The translations under genes and the position numbers were made by a program. The notes beneath the pieces are model-generated. The model did no database searches. It was not told the DNA's origin and saw nothing but the letters and a program-made list of their open reading frames with translations. Below are positions 18,381 to 26,999 of a stretch of DNA of 64,000 nt, one piece after another (positions within the stretch are counted from its first letter, which is position 1; the number at the start of each line of letters is the position of its first letter). The stretch is from Paracoccus alkenifer (GTDB lineage: Bacteria; Pseudomonadota; Alphaproteobacteria; Rhodobacterales; Rhodobacteraceae): positions 434,001 to 498,000 of the forward strand of contig NZ_FNXG01000002.1 in NCBI RefSeq assembly GCF_900108405.1, given 5' to 3'.

Positions 18381-18425
18381 TTCCGGGCGCTCGGAAACCC
18401 GGAGGATATTTGCGCAAGGAAGAAC
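18381..18425 (+). repeat. Intergenic repeat copy 5 (AAGGAAGAAC tail)
   Basis: cccggaggatatttg, then cgcaaggaagaac. Part of a pair with copy 6, in opposite orientation, filling the gap between the converging der and prolyl aminopeptidase genes. A palindrome-like gggttttccaccccc-type stretch lies at 18315-18330. Confidence 0.6.
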
Positions 18426-18449
18426 GGGCGCGGGCCCGGCGTTCCCTCT

Positions 18450-18498
18450 TTCGGGCGGTTGTTAAATATCCCGGGGTCCGGGGCAGCGCCCCGGTCCG
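18450..18498 (-). repeat. Intergenic repeat copy 6 (CCGCCCGAAA tail)
   Basis: On the minus strand: ccggggcgctgccccgg, accccgggatattta, then acaaccgcccgaaa. Lies downstream of the prolyl aminopeptidase gene, head to head with copy 5. Confidence 0.7.
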
Positions 18499-18520
18499 GC
18501 CGCGCGGCCCAGGCGCCGGT

Positions 18521-19498
18521 TCAGCCTGCCGTCGCCATCGCATCCATGACCCGCACCAGCTCGGCGGCGATGCGAGGTTCGGTCAGCGCGTGACCTGATG
18601 CGGGGACCATGCGCAGCTCTGCCCCCGGCCAGCCGCGCGCCAGTTCCCACGCGCTTTGCGGCGGGCAAACCATGTCATAGCGGCCCTGCACGATCACCGC
18701 GGGCAGATGTTCGATGCGGTGGCGGTCGCGCAGCAGCTGCTCGGGGTCCAGAAAGCACTGATGCGCGAAATAGTGGTTTTCCAGCCGGGCAAAGGCGCGG
18801 GCATAGCTCGGCGGGATATGGCTGTTGGTCGGGGTGTCCACCCCGGCCAGCGCGTTTTCCCAGGCCAGCCAGGGGATGGCGTGGCGGGTCTCCGTCGCGT
18901 GGTCGCCGCAAAACAGCCGGCGGTGATAGGCGGCGATCAGGTCGCCGCGTTCGTCAGCCGGGATCGGCGCGACAAAGCGTTCCCACAGATCGGGCCAGAA
19001 CCGCCCCGCGCCGCCGCCATAGAACCAGTCAAGTTCGCTTTGCCGGCCCAGGAACACCCCGCGCAGGACCAGTGCCGACACGGCCTCGGGGCGGGTCTGC
19101 GCATAGGCCAGGGCCAGCGTCGCGCCCCATGAGCCGCCGAACAGCACCGCCGGCGGCAGTTCCAGCGCCTGCCGGATCGCGTCGATGTCCGAGATCAGAT
19201 GCGCGGTGGTGTTGGCCACGACCGAAGCCTGCGGCGTGGATCGCCCGCAGCCGCGCTGATCGAACAGCACCACCCGCCAATGCGCGGGGTCGAAAAACCG
19301 CCGCATCACCGGGCTGGTGCCGCCCCCCGGGCCTCCGTGCAGCACGACCACCGGCCGCCCGTCGGGGTTGCCGCATTGCTCGACGTGGATGTGGTGGCCG
19401 TTGTCGCGCGCGATCATGCGCCGGTCGAACGGCTCGATCGGTGGATAAAGCCGCCCCTGCGACGATGATGCGGCGTTTCGGTCTGCCAAGCGGTCCAT
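18521..19498 (-). CDS. pip: Prolyl aminopeptidase (proline iminopeptidase)
   Basis: An alpha/beta-hydrolase of 325 residues that cleaves N-terminal proline from peptides. The oxyanion region HGGPGGG, the nucleophile elbow FGGSWGATLALAYA (Ser), the acid in GRYDMVCPP and the catalytic His in SGHALTEP are all present, with the cap-domain string ENHYF characteristic of the S33 family. The start at 19498 (MDRLADRN) is chosen, as the longer reading reaches into the ubiG promoter region. It is divergent from ubiG. Confidence 0.92.
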   Translation of the reverse strand: MDRLADRNAASSSQGRLYPPIEPFDRRMIARDNGHHIHVEQCGNPDGRPVVVLHGGPGGGTSPVMRRFFDPAHWRVVLFDQRGCGRSTPQASVVANTTAHLISDIDAIRQALELPPAVLFGGSWGATLALAYAQTRPEAVSALVLRGVFLGRQSELDWFYGGGAGRFWPDLWERFVAPIPADERGDLIAAYHRRLFCGDHATETRHAIPWLAWENALAGVDTPTNSHIPPSYARAFARLENHYFAHQCFLDPEQLLRDRHRIEHLPAVIVQGRYDMVCPPQSAWELARGWPGAELRMVPASGHALTEPRIAAELVRVMDAMATAG

Positions 19499-19557
19499 GT
19501 TTCCGCTATACACCCTGCGCCGGGCCGACGCCAATCGGTCCCCGAAGGAGACGCAGC

Positions 19558-20301
19558 ATGACCACCGCGCACAGCAGCATCGACCGGGCCGAGGTCGCCA
19601 AGTTCCAGGCGATGGCCGAGGAATGGTGGGATCCCGCCGGCAAGTTCAAGCCGCTGCACATGCTCAACCCGCTGCGGCTGGAATATATCGTCACCCAGAT
19701 CGCCGCCGAATTTTCCCGCGACCGCAGCAGCCTGCGCCCGCTGGAGGGGCTACGGCTGCTGGATATCGGCTGCGGCGGCGGGCTGGTCGCGGAACCGATG
19801 GCGCGGCTGGGCGCGCAGGTCACCGGCGCCGACGCGGCCGAGGAAAACATTGCCGTCGCCCGGCTCCATGCCGAACAGTCCGGGTTGCAGATCGACTACC
19901 GTGCCACCACCGCCGAATCGCTGCTGGCCGAAGGCGGCGGTTTCGACGTGGTGCTGGCGCTGGAAATCGTCGAGCATGTCGCCGACCCGGCTGATTTCAT
20001 CGCCACCTGTGCGCAGCTGCTGCGGCCGGGCGGGGTGCTGATCGCCTCGACCGTGAACCGCACCCCGCAAAGCTTTGCCGCGGCCATCGTGGGCGCGGAA
20101 TGGATCATGCGCTGGCTGCCGCGCGGCACCCATGACTGGCGCCGCTTTATCCGCCCGGACGAACTGGCGGCGATGTTCGAGACCGCCGGTGCCAAGGTGG
20201 TGGATCGCGCCGGCATGGTGTTCAACCCGTTGGGTTTCCGCTGGTCGCTGTCGCCCCGCGACCTGGCGGTGAACTATCTGATGACCGGGATCCGGCGCTA
20301 G
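19558..20301 (+). CDS. ubiG: Ubiquinone biosynthesis O-methyltransferase
   Basis: Carries out both O-methylations in ubiquinone synthesis using SAM. The 247-residue protein starts with the UbiG signature (EVAKFQAMAEEWWDPAGKFKPLH), and has SAM motif I LLDIGCGGGLVAEPMARLG and the later LEIVEHV and TVNRTPQSF segments. A GAAGGAG ribosome site lies before the ATG at 19558. The stop overlaps the converging marR-type gene by three to four bases. Confidence 0.95.
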   Translation: MTTAHSSIDRAEVAKFQAMAEEWWDPAGKFKPLHMLNPLRLEYIVTQIAAEFSRDRSSLRPLEGLRLLDIGCGGGLVAEPMARLGAQVTGADAAEENIAVARLHAEQSGLQIDYRATTAESLLAEGGGFDVVLALEIVEHVADPADFIATCAQLLRPGGVLIASTVNRTPQSFAAAIVGAEWIMRWLPRGTHDWRRFIRPDELAAMFETAGAKVVDRAGMVFNPLGFRWSLSPRDLAVNYLMTGIRR

Positions 20302-20750
20302 GTTTCATCCTCAAGCCGCTCGCGCAGGCGGCGCAGGACGGGCAGGGCGAGGCGCACCTGCGACGCGCCCAGATCGCGGACGATGGTCGAGATGCGCGGC
20401 AGGAACGCCGCCAGCGCCGCATCTCGGGCGGCGCGGCCGGCTGGGCTGATCGCCACGAATTTGCGCCGCGCGTCGTCCCAATCGGGGCGAACATGGACAT
20501 GCCCCGCCCATTCCAGCCGGGAAATCGTGTTGGTCATGGCGCTGCGGTTGACGTGGAACGCCTCGGCCAGCTGGGCGGGGGTGCGTTCCTCGTTCAGATG
20601 CGCCAGCAGGTTCAGCACCGAAAAATGCGACAGCTGCATCCCGCCGGGCAGGCTGCGGGTGACCAGCGCGCGGGCCAGCTGCTCGCTGGCCAGCAACTCG
20701 GCAAACAGGCTCGCGGCCAGCGCCGGGATGGTGTCGAGATCGTCGCTCAT
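20298..20750 (-). CDS. MarR-family transcriptional regulator
   Basis: A 150-residue winged-helix protein. The recognition region QLAEAFHVNRSAMTNTISRLEWAGHVHV followed by the wing DDARRKFVAISPAG is typical of MarR dimers that repress nearby genes and release DNA on binding phenolic or other ligands. The start overlaps the nitrilase-like gene by ATGA. No operator was identified. The ligand is unknown. Confidence 0.88.
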   Translation of the reverse strand: MSDDLDTIPALAASLFAELLASEQLARALVTRSLPGGMQLSHFSVLNLLAHLNEERTPAQLAEAFHVNRSAMTNTISRLEWAGHVHVRPDWDDARRKFVAISPAGRAARDAALAAFLPRISTIVRDLGASQVRLALPVLRRLRERLEDET

Positions 20751-21586
20751 GGTCCCCAGATCACCGGATCATGCCGCCATGCCGGGATGCGGGTGCGGGC
20801 GGTATCCACGCGGGCGGGGTCGAGATCGACCAGCGTCACCCCCGGCGCCTGACCCGCGTCGGCCAGCACCTCGCCCCAGGGCGCGACCGCCAGCGAATGG
20901 CCGTAGCTGCGGCGGGGATCACGGCCGGGGCTGTGGGGGGCGGGGTGGGTGCCTGTCTGGGCGGCGGCCAGCACGAAACAGCCGGTCTCGATGGCGCGGG
21001 CGCGCAGCAGCACATGCCAATGCGCGGCGCCGGTGGTGGGGTGAAACGCCGAAGGCACGGTCAGAACCCGCGCCCCCGCCAGCGCCAGCCGCCGGTAAAG
21101 CGCCGCAAAGCGCAGATCATAGCAGACGCTCAGCCCCATCGGCCACGGCCCGCGTGCGACCACCGCCTGCGCGCCGGGGCGAAAACCCGCGCTTTCGCGG
21201 ATGGCGCGGCCGTCGATCTCGACGTCGAACATATGGATCTTGTCATAGCGCGCGACGATGCCCCCGTCGGGCGCGATCAGGAAACTGCGGTTGACGAAAC
21301 GCGGCTCGTCCGGGTCGTCGTGGCGCAGCGACAGCGACCCCACCGACAGCCAGATCCGCCAATCAGAGGCCGCCGCGCGCAGCGCCGCCAGCGTCGGGTC
21401 GTCAGCCTCGCGCCACAAGACCGCACGCTGGCGTTCGCGGTCTGGGGTCAGCAGGTTGGTCGCCTCGGGCGTCAGCACCAGCTGCGCGCCGCCGCGTGCG
21501 GCCTGGGCCACAAACCCCAGCGTCGCGGCCAGGTTGACCGCCGGGTCGTCGCCGACATTCAGCTGCACCAACGCCGCGCGCAGCAT
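20747..21586 (-). CDS. Carbon-nitrogen hydrolase (nitrilase superfamily, Nit-like)
   Basis: A 279-residue amidase with the catalytic triad in place: Glu41 (LTPEATN), Lys116 (YDKIHMFDV) and Cys155 (LSVCYDLRFA). The combination YDKIHMFDV and CYDLRFAALYR is typical of the Nit1/Nit2 branch; such enzymes repair deaminated glutathione or hydrolyse omega-amides. Between grxC (3 bases upstream) and marR (ATGA overlap), so a three-gene minus-strand operon. The glutaredoxin neighbour supports a glutathione-repair role, by inference. Confidence 0.85.
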   Translation of the reverse strand: MLRAALVQLNVGDDPAVNLAATLGFVAQAARGGAQLVLTPEATNLLTPDRERQRAVLWREADDPTLAALRAAASDWRIWLSVGSLSLRHDDPDEPRFVNRSFLIAPDGGIVARYDKIHMFDVEIDGRAIRESAGFRPGAQAVVARGPWPMGLSVCYDLRFAALYRRLALAGARVLTVPSAFHPTTGAAHWHVLLRARAIETGCFVLAAAQTGTHPAPHSPGRDPRRSYGHSLAVAPWGEVLADAGQAPGVTLVDLDPARVDTARTRIPAWRHDPVIWGP

Positions 21587-21589
21587 CGC

Positions 21590-21850
21590 TCAGATCCCCA
21601 GCAGCGGGTCAAGCTTGCCCTGCCGGTCCAGCGCGTGGATCTCGTCCGACCCGCCGACCGCAACCCCGTCGATAAAGATCTGCGGCACCGTGCGGCGCCC
21701 GTTCGCGCGCTGGGTCATCTCGGCCCGGCGCCCCGGCTCGCGGCCGACGTCGATCAGCTCATACGCGACGCCCTTGCCCCGCAGCAGGGCGCGGGCGGTG
21801 ATGCAATAGGGGCAGCTCTGGGTGGCATAGACCTCGACGCGGGCGGTCAT
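21590..21850 (-). CDS. grxC: Glutaredoxin 3
   Basis: An 86-residue thiol-disulfide oxidoreductase with active site CPYC (Cys13, Cys16), the cis-proline segment RTVPQIFIDG and the GG-D motif GGSDEIHALD. The start at 21850 is chosen from the typical length; the ATG at 21967 would begin in an intergenic repeat. First gene of the grxC-nitrilase-marR group and divergent from nspC. Confidence 0.95.
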   Translation of the reverse strand: MTARVEVYATQSCPYCITARALLRGKGVAYELIDVGREPGRRAEMTQRANGRRTVPQIFIDGVAVGGSDEIHALDRQGKLDPLLGI

Positions 21851-21942
21851 GGAAATCTCCTGTATTCGGCTTTGATGTATCTGGGATGAAACCGCGGCTT
21901 GCGCCAGCCCCCTCGGCCCGGCCATCCGTTGAAAACCCGCAG

Positions 21943-21972
21943 GCTTCTTTCTGGCCCAAATACCCATGCGGC
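21943..21972 (-). repeat. Intergenic repeat copy 7 (GGGCCAGAAAGAAG type)
   Basis: On the minus strand: gggtatttgggccagaaagaag. Same string, in the plus orientation, at 26117 and 31962. It lies in the divergent gap between grxC and nspC, preceded by a ggccgcgcggcc palindrome. Confidence 0.7.
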
Positions 21973-22059
21973 CGCGCGGCCGGGCGCTGCGCTGCTTGTC
22001 CTTTGGGCGCGTCCTGCCTATATCCCGGCTTTCCCCTTTCCCGCCCGAGGCTTCCGACC

Positions 22060-23160
22060 ATGGCCGACCCGCAGACGCCGTTCTACCTGATCGACCGCTC
22101 GCGGCTTCAGGCGAATCTGGACAAGATGGCCCGGCTGCGCGAGCGGTCGGGGGCGAAAACCCTGCTGGCGCTGAAATGCTTTGCGACCTGGGGGGTGTTC
22201 GACCAGATGTCGCGGTTCATGGACGGCACCACCTCGTCCTCGTTGAACGAACTGCGGCTGGGGCGCGAGAAATTCGGGGGCGAGACCCACGCCTATTCCG
22301 TCGCCTGGGCCGATCATGAAATTGATCAGGCGGTGGGTTACGCCGACAAGATCATCTTCAACAGCCTGGGCCAGCTGGACCGTTTCGCCGACCGCGCGCA
22401 GGGGATCGCGCGCGGGCTGCGGCTGAACCCGCGGTTTTCCACCAGCGGCTTTGATCTGGCCGACCCGGCGCGGAAATTCTCGCGGCTGGGGGAATGGGAC
22501 ATGGCGCGACTGGACGCGGCGCTGGACCGGATCAGCGGGGTGATGATCCACTATAACTGCGAAAACGCCGATTTTGCCCTGTTCTCGACCCAGCTCGACC
22601 GGATCGAATCCGAGTTCGGCGATTTCCTCGGCCAGCTCGACTGGGTCAGCCTTGGCGGCGGCATCCATTTCACCGGCGAAGGCTATCCGCTGGACGCGCT
22701 TGCCGACCGGCTGCGGGCCTTTGCCGACCGCCTGGGCGTGCAGGTCTATCTGGAACCGGGCGAGGCCGCGATCACCGGCACCACCACGCTTGAGCTGACG
22801 GTGCTGGACCTGCTCGACAACGGCAAGCGCATCGCCGTCGTGGACAGCTCGATCGAGGCGCATATGCTCGACCTGCTGATCTACCGCGAAAACGCCACCT
22901 TGCCGCAGGACGGCGCCCATGACTACCAGATCGCCGGCAAATCCTGCCTTGCCGGCGACATCTTCGGTGACGCGCGTTTCCCTGCGCCGTTGCAGGTCGG
23001 CGACCGCATCAGCGTGCAGGACGCTGGCGGCTATACCATGGTCAAGAAGAACTGGTTCAACGGCGTGGCCATGCCCGCCATCTGCATCCGCGAGACGGAC
23101 GGGACCATCACCACGGTGCGTTCGTTCTCGTATGACGATTATCGGGACTCGCTGTCCTGA
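22060..23160 (+). CDS. nspC: Carboxynorspermidine decarboxylase
   Basis: A PLP enzyme of 366 residues of the alanine-racemase fold that decarboxylates carboxy(nor)spermidine to spermidine/norspermidine. The PLP lysine is Lys39 in LLALKCFATW. Other family segments are TSSSLNELRLG, WVSLGGGIHFTGEGYP and LEPGEAAITGT. The C-terminal substrate-site region is LAGDIFGDARFP and DAGGYTMVKKNWFNG. The next gene encodes the dehydrogenase that makes its substrate, so the pair is the alternative polyamine pathway. The start at 22060 (MADPQTPFYLIDRS) is chosen from family beginnings. Confidence 0.93.
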   Translation: MADPQTPFYLIDRSRLQANLDKMARLRERSGAKTLLALKCFATWGVFDQMSRFMDGTTSSSLNELRLGREKFGGETHAYSVAWADHEIDQAVGYADKIIFNSLGQLDRFADRAQGIARGLRLNPRFSTSGFDLADPARKFSRLGEWDMARLDAALDRISGVMIHYNCENADFALFSTQLDRIESEFGDFLGQLDWVSLGGGIHFTGEGYPLDALADRLRAFADRLGVQVYLEPGEAAITGTTTLELTVLDLLDNGKRIAVVDSSIEAHMLDLLIYRENATLPQDGAHDYQIAGKSCLAGDIFGDARFPAPLQVGDRISVQDAGGYTMVKKNWFNGVAMPAICIRETDGTITTVRSFSYDDYRDSLS

Positions 23161-23219
23161 CCCCGTTCCCGGCCGGATCCCCCGGCCCGATCCCCGAATG
23201 AAAAAAGGAGACCGCTGCG

Positions 23220-24452
23220 GTGGCAAAACCCAACGTCCTCATCATCGGCGCCGGCGGCGTCGCACAGGTCGCGGCGCACAAGGTGGCGCAGCGGGCGGAT
23301 GATTTCGGCGAAATCCACATGGCGAACCGCACCCGCGCCAAGGCCGATGCCATTGTCCAGAGCATCCGGGACAAGGGCCATGCCGTGGCCGAGCGTATCG
23401 CCACCCACACGCTGGACGGGATGGACAGCGCCGCGGTGGCCGCGCTGATCCGCCAGACCGGCGCCAGGATCGTGATCAACGTCGGCTCTCCCTTCATCAA
23501 CATGACCGTGTTGCAGGGCTGCATCGACACCGGCGCCGCCTATATCGACACCGCCATCCACGAAGACCCGGCCAAGATCTGCGAAGCTGCGCCGTGGTAT
23601 GCCAACTACGAATGGAAACGGCGCGAGGACTGCGAAAATTCCGGCGTCACCGCCATCCTCGGCGCGGGTTTCGACCCCGGCGTGGTCAACGCCTATGCGC
23701 GTCTGGCCGAGGACGAATATTTCGACAAGATCGACGAAATCGACATCGTCGACATCAACGCCGGCAACCACGGCCGCTATTTCGCCACCAACTTCGACCC
23801 GGAAATCAACTTTCGCGAATTCACCGGCAAGGTCATCACCTGGCAGGGCGGCAAATGGCAGGAAAACGCCATGTTCGAGGTGGGCCGCGAATGGGATCTG
23901 CCGGTGGTGGGCAAGCGCACCGCCTATCTTTCCGGCCATGACGAGATCCACAGCCTCGCCGCCCGCTACCCGCAGGCCGATGTGCGGTTCTGGATGGGCT
24001 TCGGCGACCACTACATCAACGTATTCACGGTGCTGAAAAACCTTGGCCTGCTGTCGGAACACCCCGTCAAGACCGCCGAGGGGCTCGAGGTCGTGCCGCT
24101 CAAGGTGGTCAAGGCGGTGCTGCCCGACCCGGCCAGCCTTGCCGCGGGCTATACCGGCAAGACCTGCATCGGCGATCTGGTCAAGGGCTCGCGCGACGGC
24201 AAGCAGGGCGAGGTGTTCATCTACAACGTCGCCGACCACGAAGAAGCCTTTGCCGAGGTCGGCAGCCAGGGCATCAGCTACACCGCGGGCGTGCCCCCGG
24301 TCGCGGCGGCGGTGCTGATCGCGCGCGGTGACTGGGACGTCAAGCGCATGGTCAACGTCGAGGATCTGCCCGCGCGCCCGTTCCTTGAACTGCTGGGCGA
24401 GATGGGCCTGCCCACCCGCATCATCGACGAGAACGGCGACCGCCCGCTGTAA
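23220..24452 (+). CDS. Carboxynorspermidine dehydrogenase (saccharopine dehydrogenase family)
   Basis: A 410-residue NAD(P)-dependent enzyme. The Rossmann fingerprint is NVLIIGAGGVAQVAAHKVAQ at the N-terminus, and the C-terminal half is of the saccharopine-reductase type (DPGVVNAYARLAEDEYFD). Members paired with nspC condense putrescine with aspartate semialdehyde to carboxyspermidine. The start is a GTG at 23220 preceded by AAAAAAGGAG. It lies 59 bases after nspC on the same strand. Lysine synthesis by saccharopine is a less likely alternative, given the nspC neighbour. Confidence 0.88.
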   Translation: MAKPNVLIIGAGGVAQVAAHKVAQRADDFGEIHMANRTRAKADAIVQSIRDKGHAVAERIATHTLDGMDSAAVAALIRQTGARIVINVGSPFINMTVLQGCIDTGAAYIDTAIHEDPAKICEAAPWYANYEWKRREDCENSGVTAILGAGFDPGVVNAYARLAEDEYFDKIDEIDIVDINAGNHGRYFATNFDPEINFREFTGKVITWQGGKWQENAMFEVGREWDLPVVGKRTAYLSGHDEIHSLAARYPQADVRFWMGFGDHYINVFTVLKNLGLLSEHPVKTAEGLEVVPLKVVKAVLPDPASLAAGYTGKTCIGDLVKGSRDGKQGEVFIYNVADHEEAFAEVGSQGISYTAGVPPVAAAVLIARGDWDVKRMVNVEDLPARPFLELLGEMGLPTRIIDENGDRPL

Positions 24453-24521
24453 CGCCCGCTCATTGCGACCGGCCCGGCACGCCCCGGGCTGGTCCTGCAT
24501 TTCCGCGCCCCGCAGCTGCGG

Positions 24522-24580
24522 CTCTTTCATCTTGCCTGAAATATCCTCGGGGGTCCGGGGGCAGACAGCCCCCGGTCCGG
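24522..24580 (-). repeat. Intergenic repeat copy 8 (AAGATGAAAGA tail)
   Basis: On the minus strand: ccgggggctgtctgcccccgg, then acccccgaggatatttc, aggcaagatgaaaga. It lies between the dehydrogenase and AI-2E genes; the rest of the 240-base gap holds no other recognisable feature. Confidence 0.7.
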
Positions 24581-24692
24581 CCGGGCCGCCTGCCACGCGC
24601 GGTCGGGGCGGGAACCATTCCGAACCCCCTGCCGTTGGAGGCAGAACTCCGGGCGCCTGCAAGGCCCGGATCTCCATGAGGAAAGGGCGACG

Positions 24693-26066
24693 ATGGCGCA
24701 GGATTCGTCTGAACGGCTGCTGTTTCCGCGAGCGATCGCCCGCAGGCGGGTGGCTCCGGCGAACTGGGCGATCATCGGCATCTTCATCATCCTGGCCTTC
24801 GACATGATCGCGCGGGCGCGCGAGTTCCTGATGCCGGTGGCGCTGGGGGTGCTGCTGTTTTTCGTCTTTGCACCGTTCCGCCGCTGGATGGAGCGGCGGG
24901 GCGTCAAGCCGGGCGTCACCGCGGGCATCGTGGTGCTGGGGATCCTCGCCACCGTCGGGATGATCGGGTTTTCCGTCTCCGGCCCCGCCGGGCAGCTGAT
25001 CGACGACGCCCCCCGGATCAGCCGCCAGCTCAAGCAGAAATACGAGGATTTCCGCGAGAATTTCCGCGGCATCGCCGAGGCGACCAGTCAGCTGTCCGGG
25101 GCCGAACCCGAAGCGGTGGTCAGCGCGGTCAAGACCGGCGACGAACCGGGGGTGACGACGACGACGACCCCCGTTGGCGCGGACGGCGCGCCGGTGACGA
25201 TCCCGCTGCCCGTCGCGCCTGCCGGTGCGCCGCTGGCTGACCGACAGATCGGCGGCGCGCCGGGGGCGGAGGCGACGGCCTCGGGGTCGGTCACCGCCTC
25301 GTCCACGGTCAGCCGGGGCGGGGACGAGGCCCCGGTGACCAACGACTTGCGGGTCGAGGTCCACACCGCGGCCGAGGGTCCGTCGCTGACCGACACCCTG
25401 TTCAGCCTGGGCCCGGCAATCGTCAGCCAGACCGTGTTCACCCTGATCTTCCTGTTCTTTCTGCTGGCCTCGGGGGATCTGCTTTATCTGCGCATCGTGC
25501 AGAGCTTCGATTCTCTGACCCGCAAGCGCGCGGCCTATGAGGCGCTGCGCAAGATCGAGGCCAGCCTGGGATCCTATCTCGGCACGATCACCGTGATCAA
25601 TGTCGGGCTTGGGGTGGTGTCGGGACTGGCGATGTGGGCTTGGGGGATGCCTTCGCCCTTGCTGTGGGGGATCGGGGCGGCGGTGCTGAACTATATCCCC
25701 TATATCGGTGCGGCGCTGGGCTATGTGGGGGCGGCGCTGGTGGCGCTGGTGGTGTTCGACGACGGCTGGACCGCGCTGCTAGTGGGGGGCACCTATTTCG
25801 GCCTGACCGCGATCGAGGGGCAGTTCGTCACCCCCTATTTCGTCAGCTGGCGGTTGCAGCTGAACCCGGTGGTGGTGTTTCTGACCGTGGCGCTGTGGGC
25901 GTGGCTGTGGTCGATCATCGGCATGGTGGTGGCGGTGCCGCTGCTGGTGGTGGTGCGGGTGCTGTCCGACCATATCCCGGCCTTGCAGAAATTCGGCAAT
26001 TTCCTGGCCGGGGAATCACCCCCCACGCTGGAGGACGAGCCGCAGCCCGACACCCCCGCGGCGTGA
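24693..26066 (+). CDS. AI-2E-family membrane transporter with long low-complexity insert
   Basis: A 457-residue multi-span protein of the AI-2E/PerM family. There are N-terminal spans near residues 25-60 and 76-96, and a C-terminal block of spans including [20 protein letters not shown], the family's best-conserved segment. Relatives are usually about 350 residues. The excess is a stretch rich in Thr, Ala, Pro and Gly at about residues 137-228, between the soluble loop and the C-terminal spans. Family members are implicated in export of small molecules or in ion antiport; substrate here unknown. A GAGGAAAGGG ribosome site precedes the ATG. Confidence 0.85.
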   Translation: MAQDSSERLLFPRAIARRRVAPANWAIIGIFIILAFDMIARAREFLMPVALGVLLFFVFAPFRRWMERRGVKPGVTAGIVVLGILATVGMIGFSVSGPAGQLIDDAPRISRQLKQKYEDFRENFRGIAEATSQLSGAEPEAVVSAVKTGDEPGVTTTTTPVGADGAPVTIPLPVAPAGAPLADRQIGGAPGAEATASGSVTASSTVSRGGDEAPVTNDLRVEVHTAAEGPSLTDTLFSLGPAIVSQTVFTLIFLFFLLASGDLLYLRIVQSFDSLTRKRAAYEALRKIEASLGSYLGTITVINVGLGVVSGLAMWAWGMPSPLLWGIGAAVLNYIPYIGAALGYVGAALVALVVFDDGWTALLVGGTYFGLTAIEGQFVTPYFVSWRLQLNPVVVFLTVALWAWLWSIIGMVVAVPLLVVVRVLSDHIPALQKFGNFLAGESPPTLEDEPQPDTPAA

Positions 26067-26087
26067 ACCCCGGGGCGCGGGCGAGGG

Positions 26088-26140
26088 CTCTGCCCCCGGC
26101 GCCTTGCCGCTGCCGCGGGGTATTTGGGCCAGAAAGAAGC
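26088..26140 (+). repeat. Intergenic repeat copy 9 (GGGCCAGAAAGAAG type)
   Basis: gggtatttgggccagaaagaag at 26118-26139, preceded by a G/C-rich stretch. Between the AI-2E gene and the rimP promoter; the same 22-base type as copies 7 and 10. Confidence 0.7.
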
Positions 26141-26161
26141 CACGCGGGTCGCGGGACGGAC

Positions 26162-26190
26162 TTGCAAGGGACGCGCGGGCGGTCTATATG
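26162..26190 (+). promoter_or_regulatory. Sigma-70 promoter of the rimP-nusA-ylxR-infB operon
   Basis: TTGCAA (26162-26167) and TATATG (26185-26190), 17 bases apart, close to consensus and about 100 bases upstream of rimP. Transcription would start near 26197 and read through the leader terminator described below. Confidence 0.6.
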
Positions 26191-26240
26191 CTGGGTCACA
26201 GCGGTGCGGGGGTCCAAACCTCGCCCACCGGGACTTGCGC

Positions 26241-26272
26241 ACGGGCCGCCCTGACGGCCCGTTTTTCATTTT
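26241..26272 (+). terminator. Intrinsic terminator in the rimP leader (candidate attenuator)
   Basis: acgggccg and cggcccgt pair perfectly (8 bp, loop ccctga), followed by ttttcattttt. It lies between the promoter at 26162 and the rimP start at 26287, so it terminates within the 5' leader of the operon rather than after a gene. This agrees with the rimP-leader class of alphaproteobacterial attenuators that I recall. What controls it is not known to me. Confidence 0.7.
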
Positions 26273-26286
26273 TGGGGATCGGACAC

Positions 26287-26997
26287 ATGACCGACCTTAT
26301 CGCCAAGACCGCCATCGACCGGCGCCTGGCCGGGATCATCCAGCCGGTGATCGAGGGCATGGGGTATGAGCTGGTGCGCATCCGCTTGCAGGGCGGGCGC
26401 ACCGCGACCTTGCAGATCATGGCCGACCGTCCCAAAGGGGGTATCGACGTCGAGGATTGCGCCGATATCTCGACCGCCGTCAGCGCGGTGCTGGATGTCG
26501 AGGATCCGCTTGAGGACGCCTATCACCTTGAGGTGTCCAGCCCCGGCATCGACCGGCCGCTGACCCGGCTCAAGGATTTTGCCACCTTCGAGGGGTATGA
26601 CGCGCGGCTGGAAACTGCCCAGCCCATCGACGGGCGCAAGCGTTTCAAGGGCGTGCTGGCCGGGGTCGAGGGCGACGAGGTTTTGCTGAACATCGACGAG
26701 CAGGGCGAGACCCACACCATCGGCCTGGATTTCGAGCTGCTGTCCGACGCCAAGCTCTTGCTGACCGACGAGCTGATCGCCCTGATGCTGAAACAGCGCA
26801 AGGACGCCGGCACCCTGCCGCCCGGCGCCGAGGCGGGCGCGAGGATCGGCGACGGCAAGGGCGCGGGCGAGGGGTTCGATTTCGACGAATCCGCCTTTGA
26901 CGAGATCGAGGCCGATACCGATATTACCGACACCGACACCGACACTGACGACACGGAAACAGACCAGCGCGGCGATCCTGCCGCATCCAAGGAGTGA
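26287..26997 (+). CDS. rimP: Ribosome maturation factor RimP
   Basis: Assists 30S subunit maturation. The 236-residue protein has the two RimP domains ([47 protein letters not shown]). Unlike the usual 150-200 residues it has a long acidic tail ending in Thr-Asp dipeptide repeats (about residues 198-222). First gene of the operon with nusA, which starts 2 bases after the rimP stop. The start at 26287 is chosen, as the upstream ATG at 26104 lies in a repeat and in the leader. Confidence 0.93.
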   Translation: MTDLIAKTAIDRRLAGIIQPVIEGMGYELVRIRLQGGRTATLQIMADRPKGGIDVEDCADISTAVSAVLDVEDPLEDAYHLEVSSPGIDRPLTRLKDFATFEGYDARLETAQPIDGRKRFKGVLAGVEGDEVLLNIDEQGETHTIGLDFELLSDAKLLLTDELIALMLKQRKDAGTLPPGAEAGARIGDGKGAGEGFDFDESAFDEIEADTDITDTDTDTDDTETDQRGDPAASKE

Positions 26998-26999
26998 GC

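Noticed and set aside
26195..26240. tRNA-like string (gcgggggtccaaacctcgccc) upstream of rimP
   Set aside because: The loop lacks the TTC of a tRNA T-arm, and no acceptor stem or anticodon arm can be formed around it; it is leader sequence.
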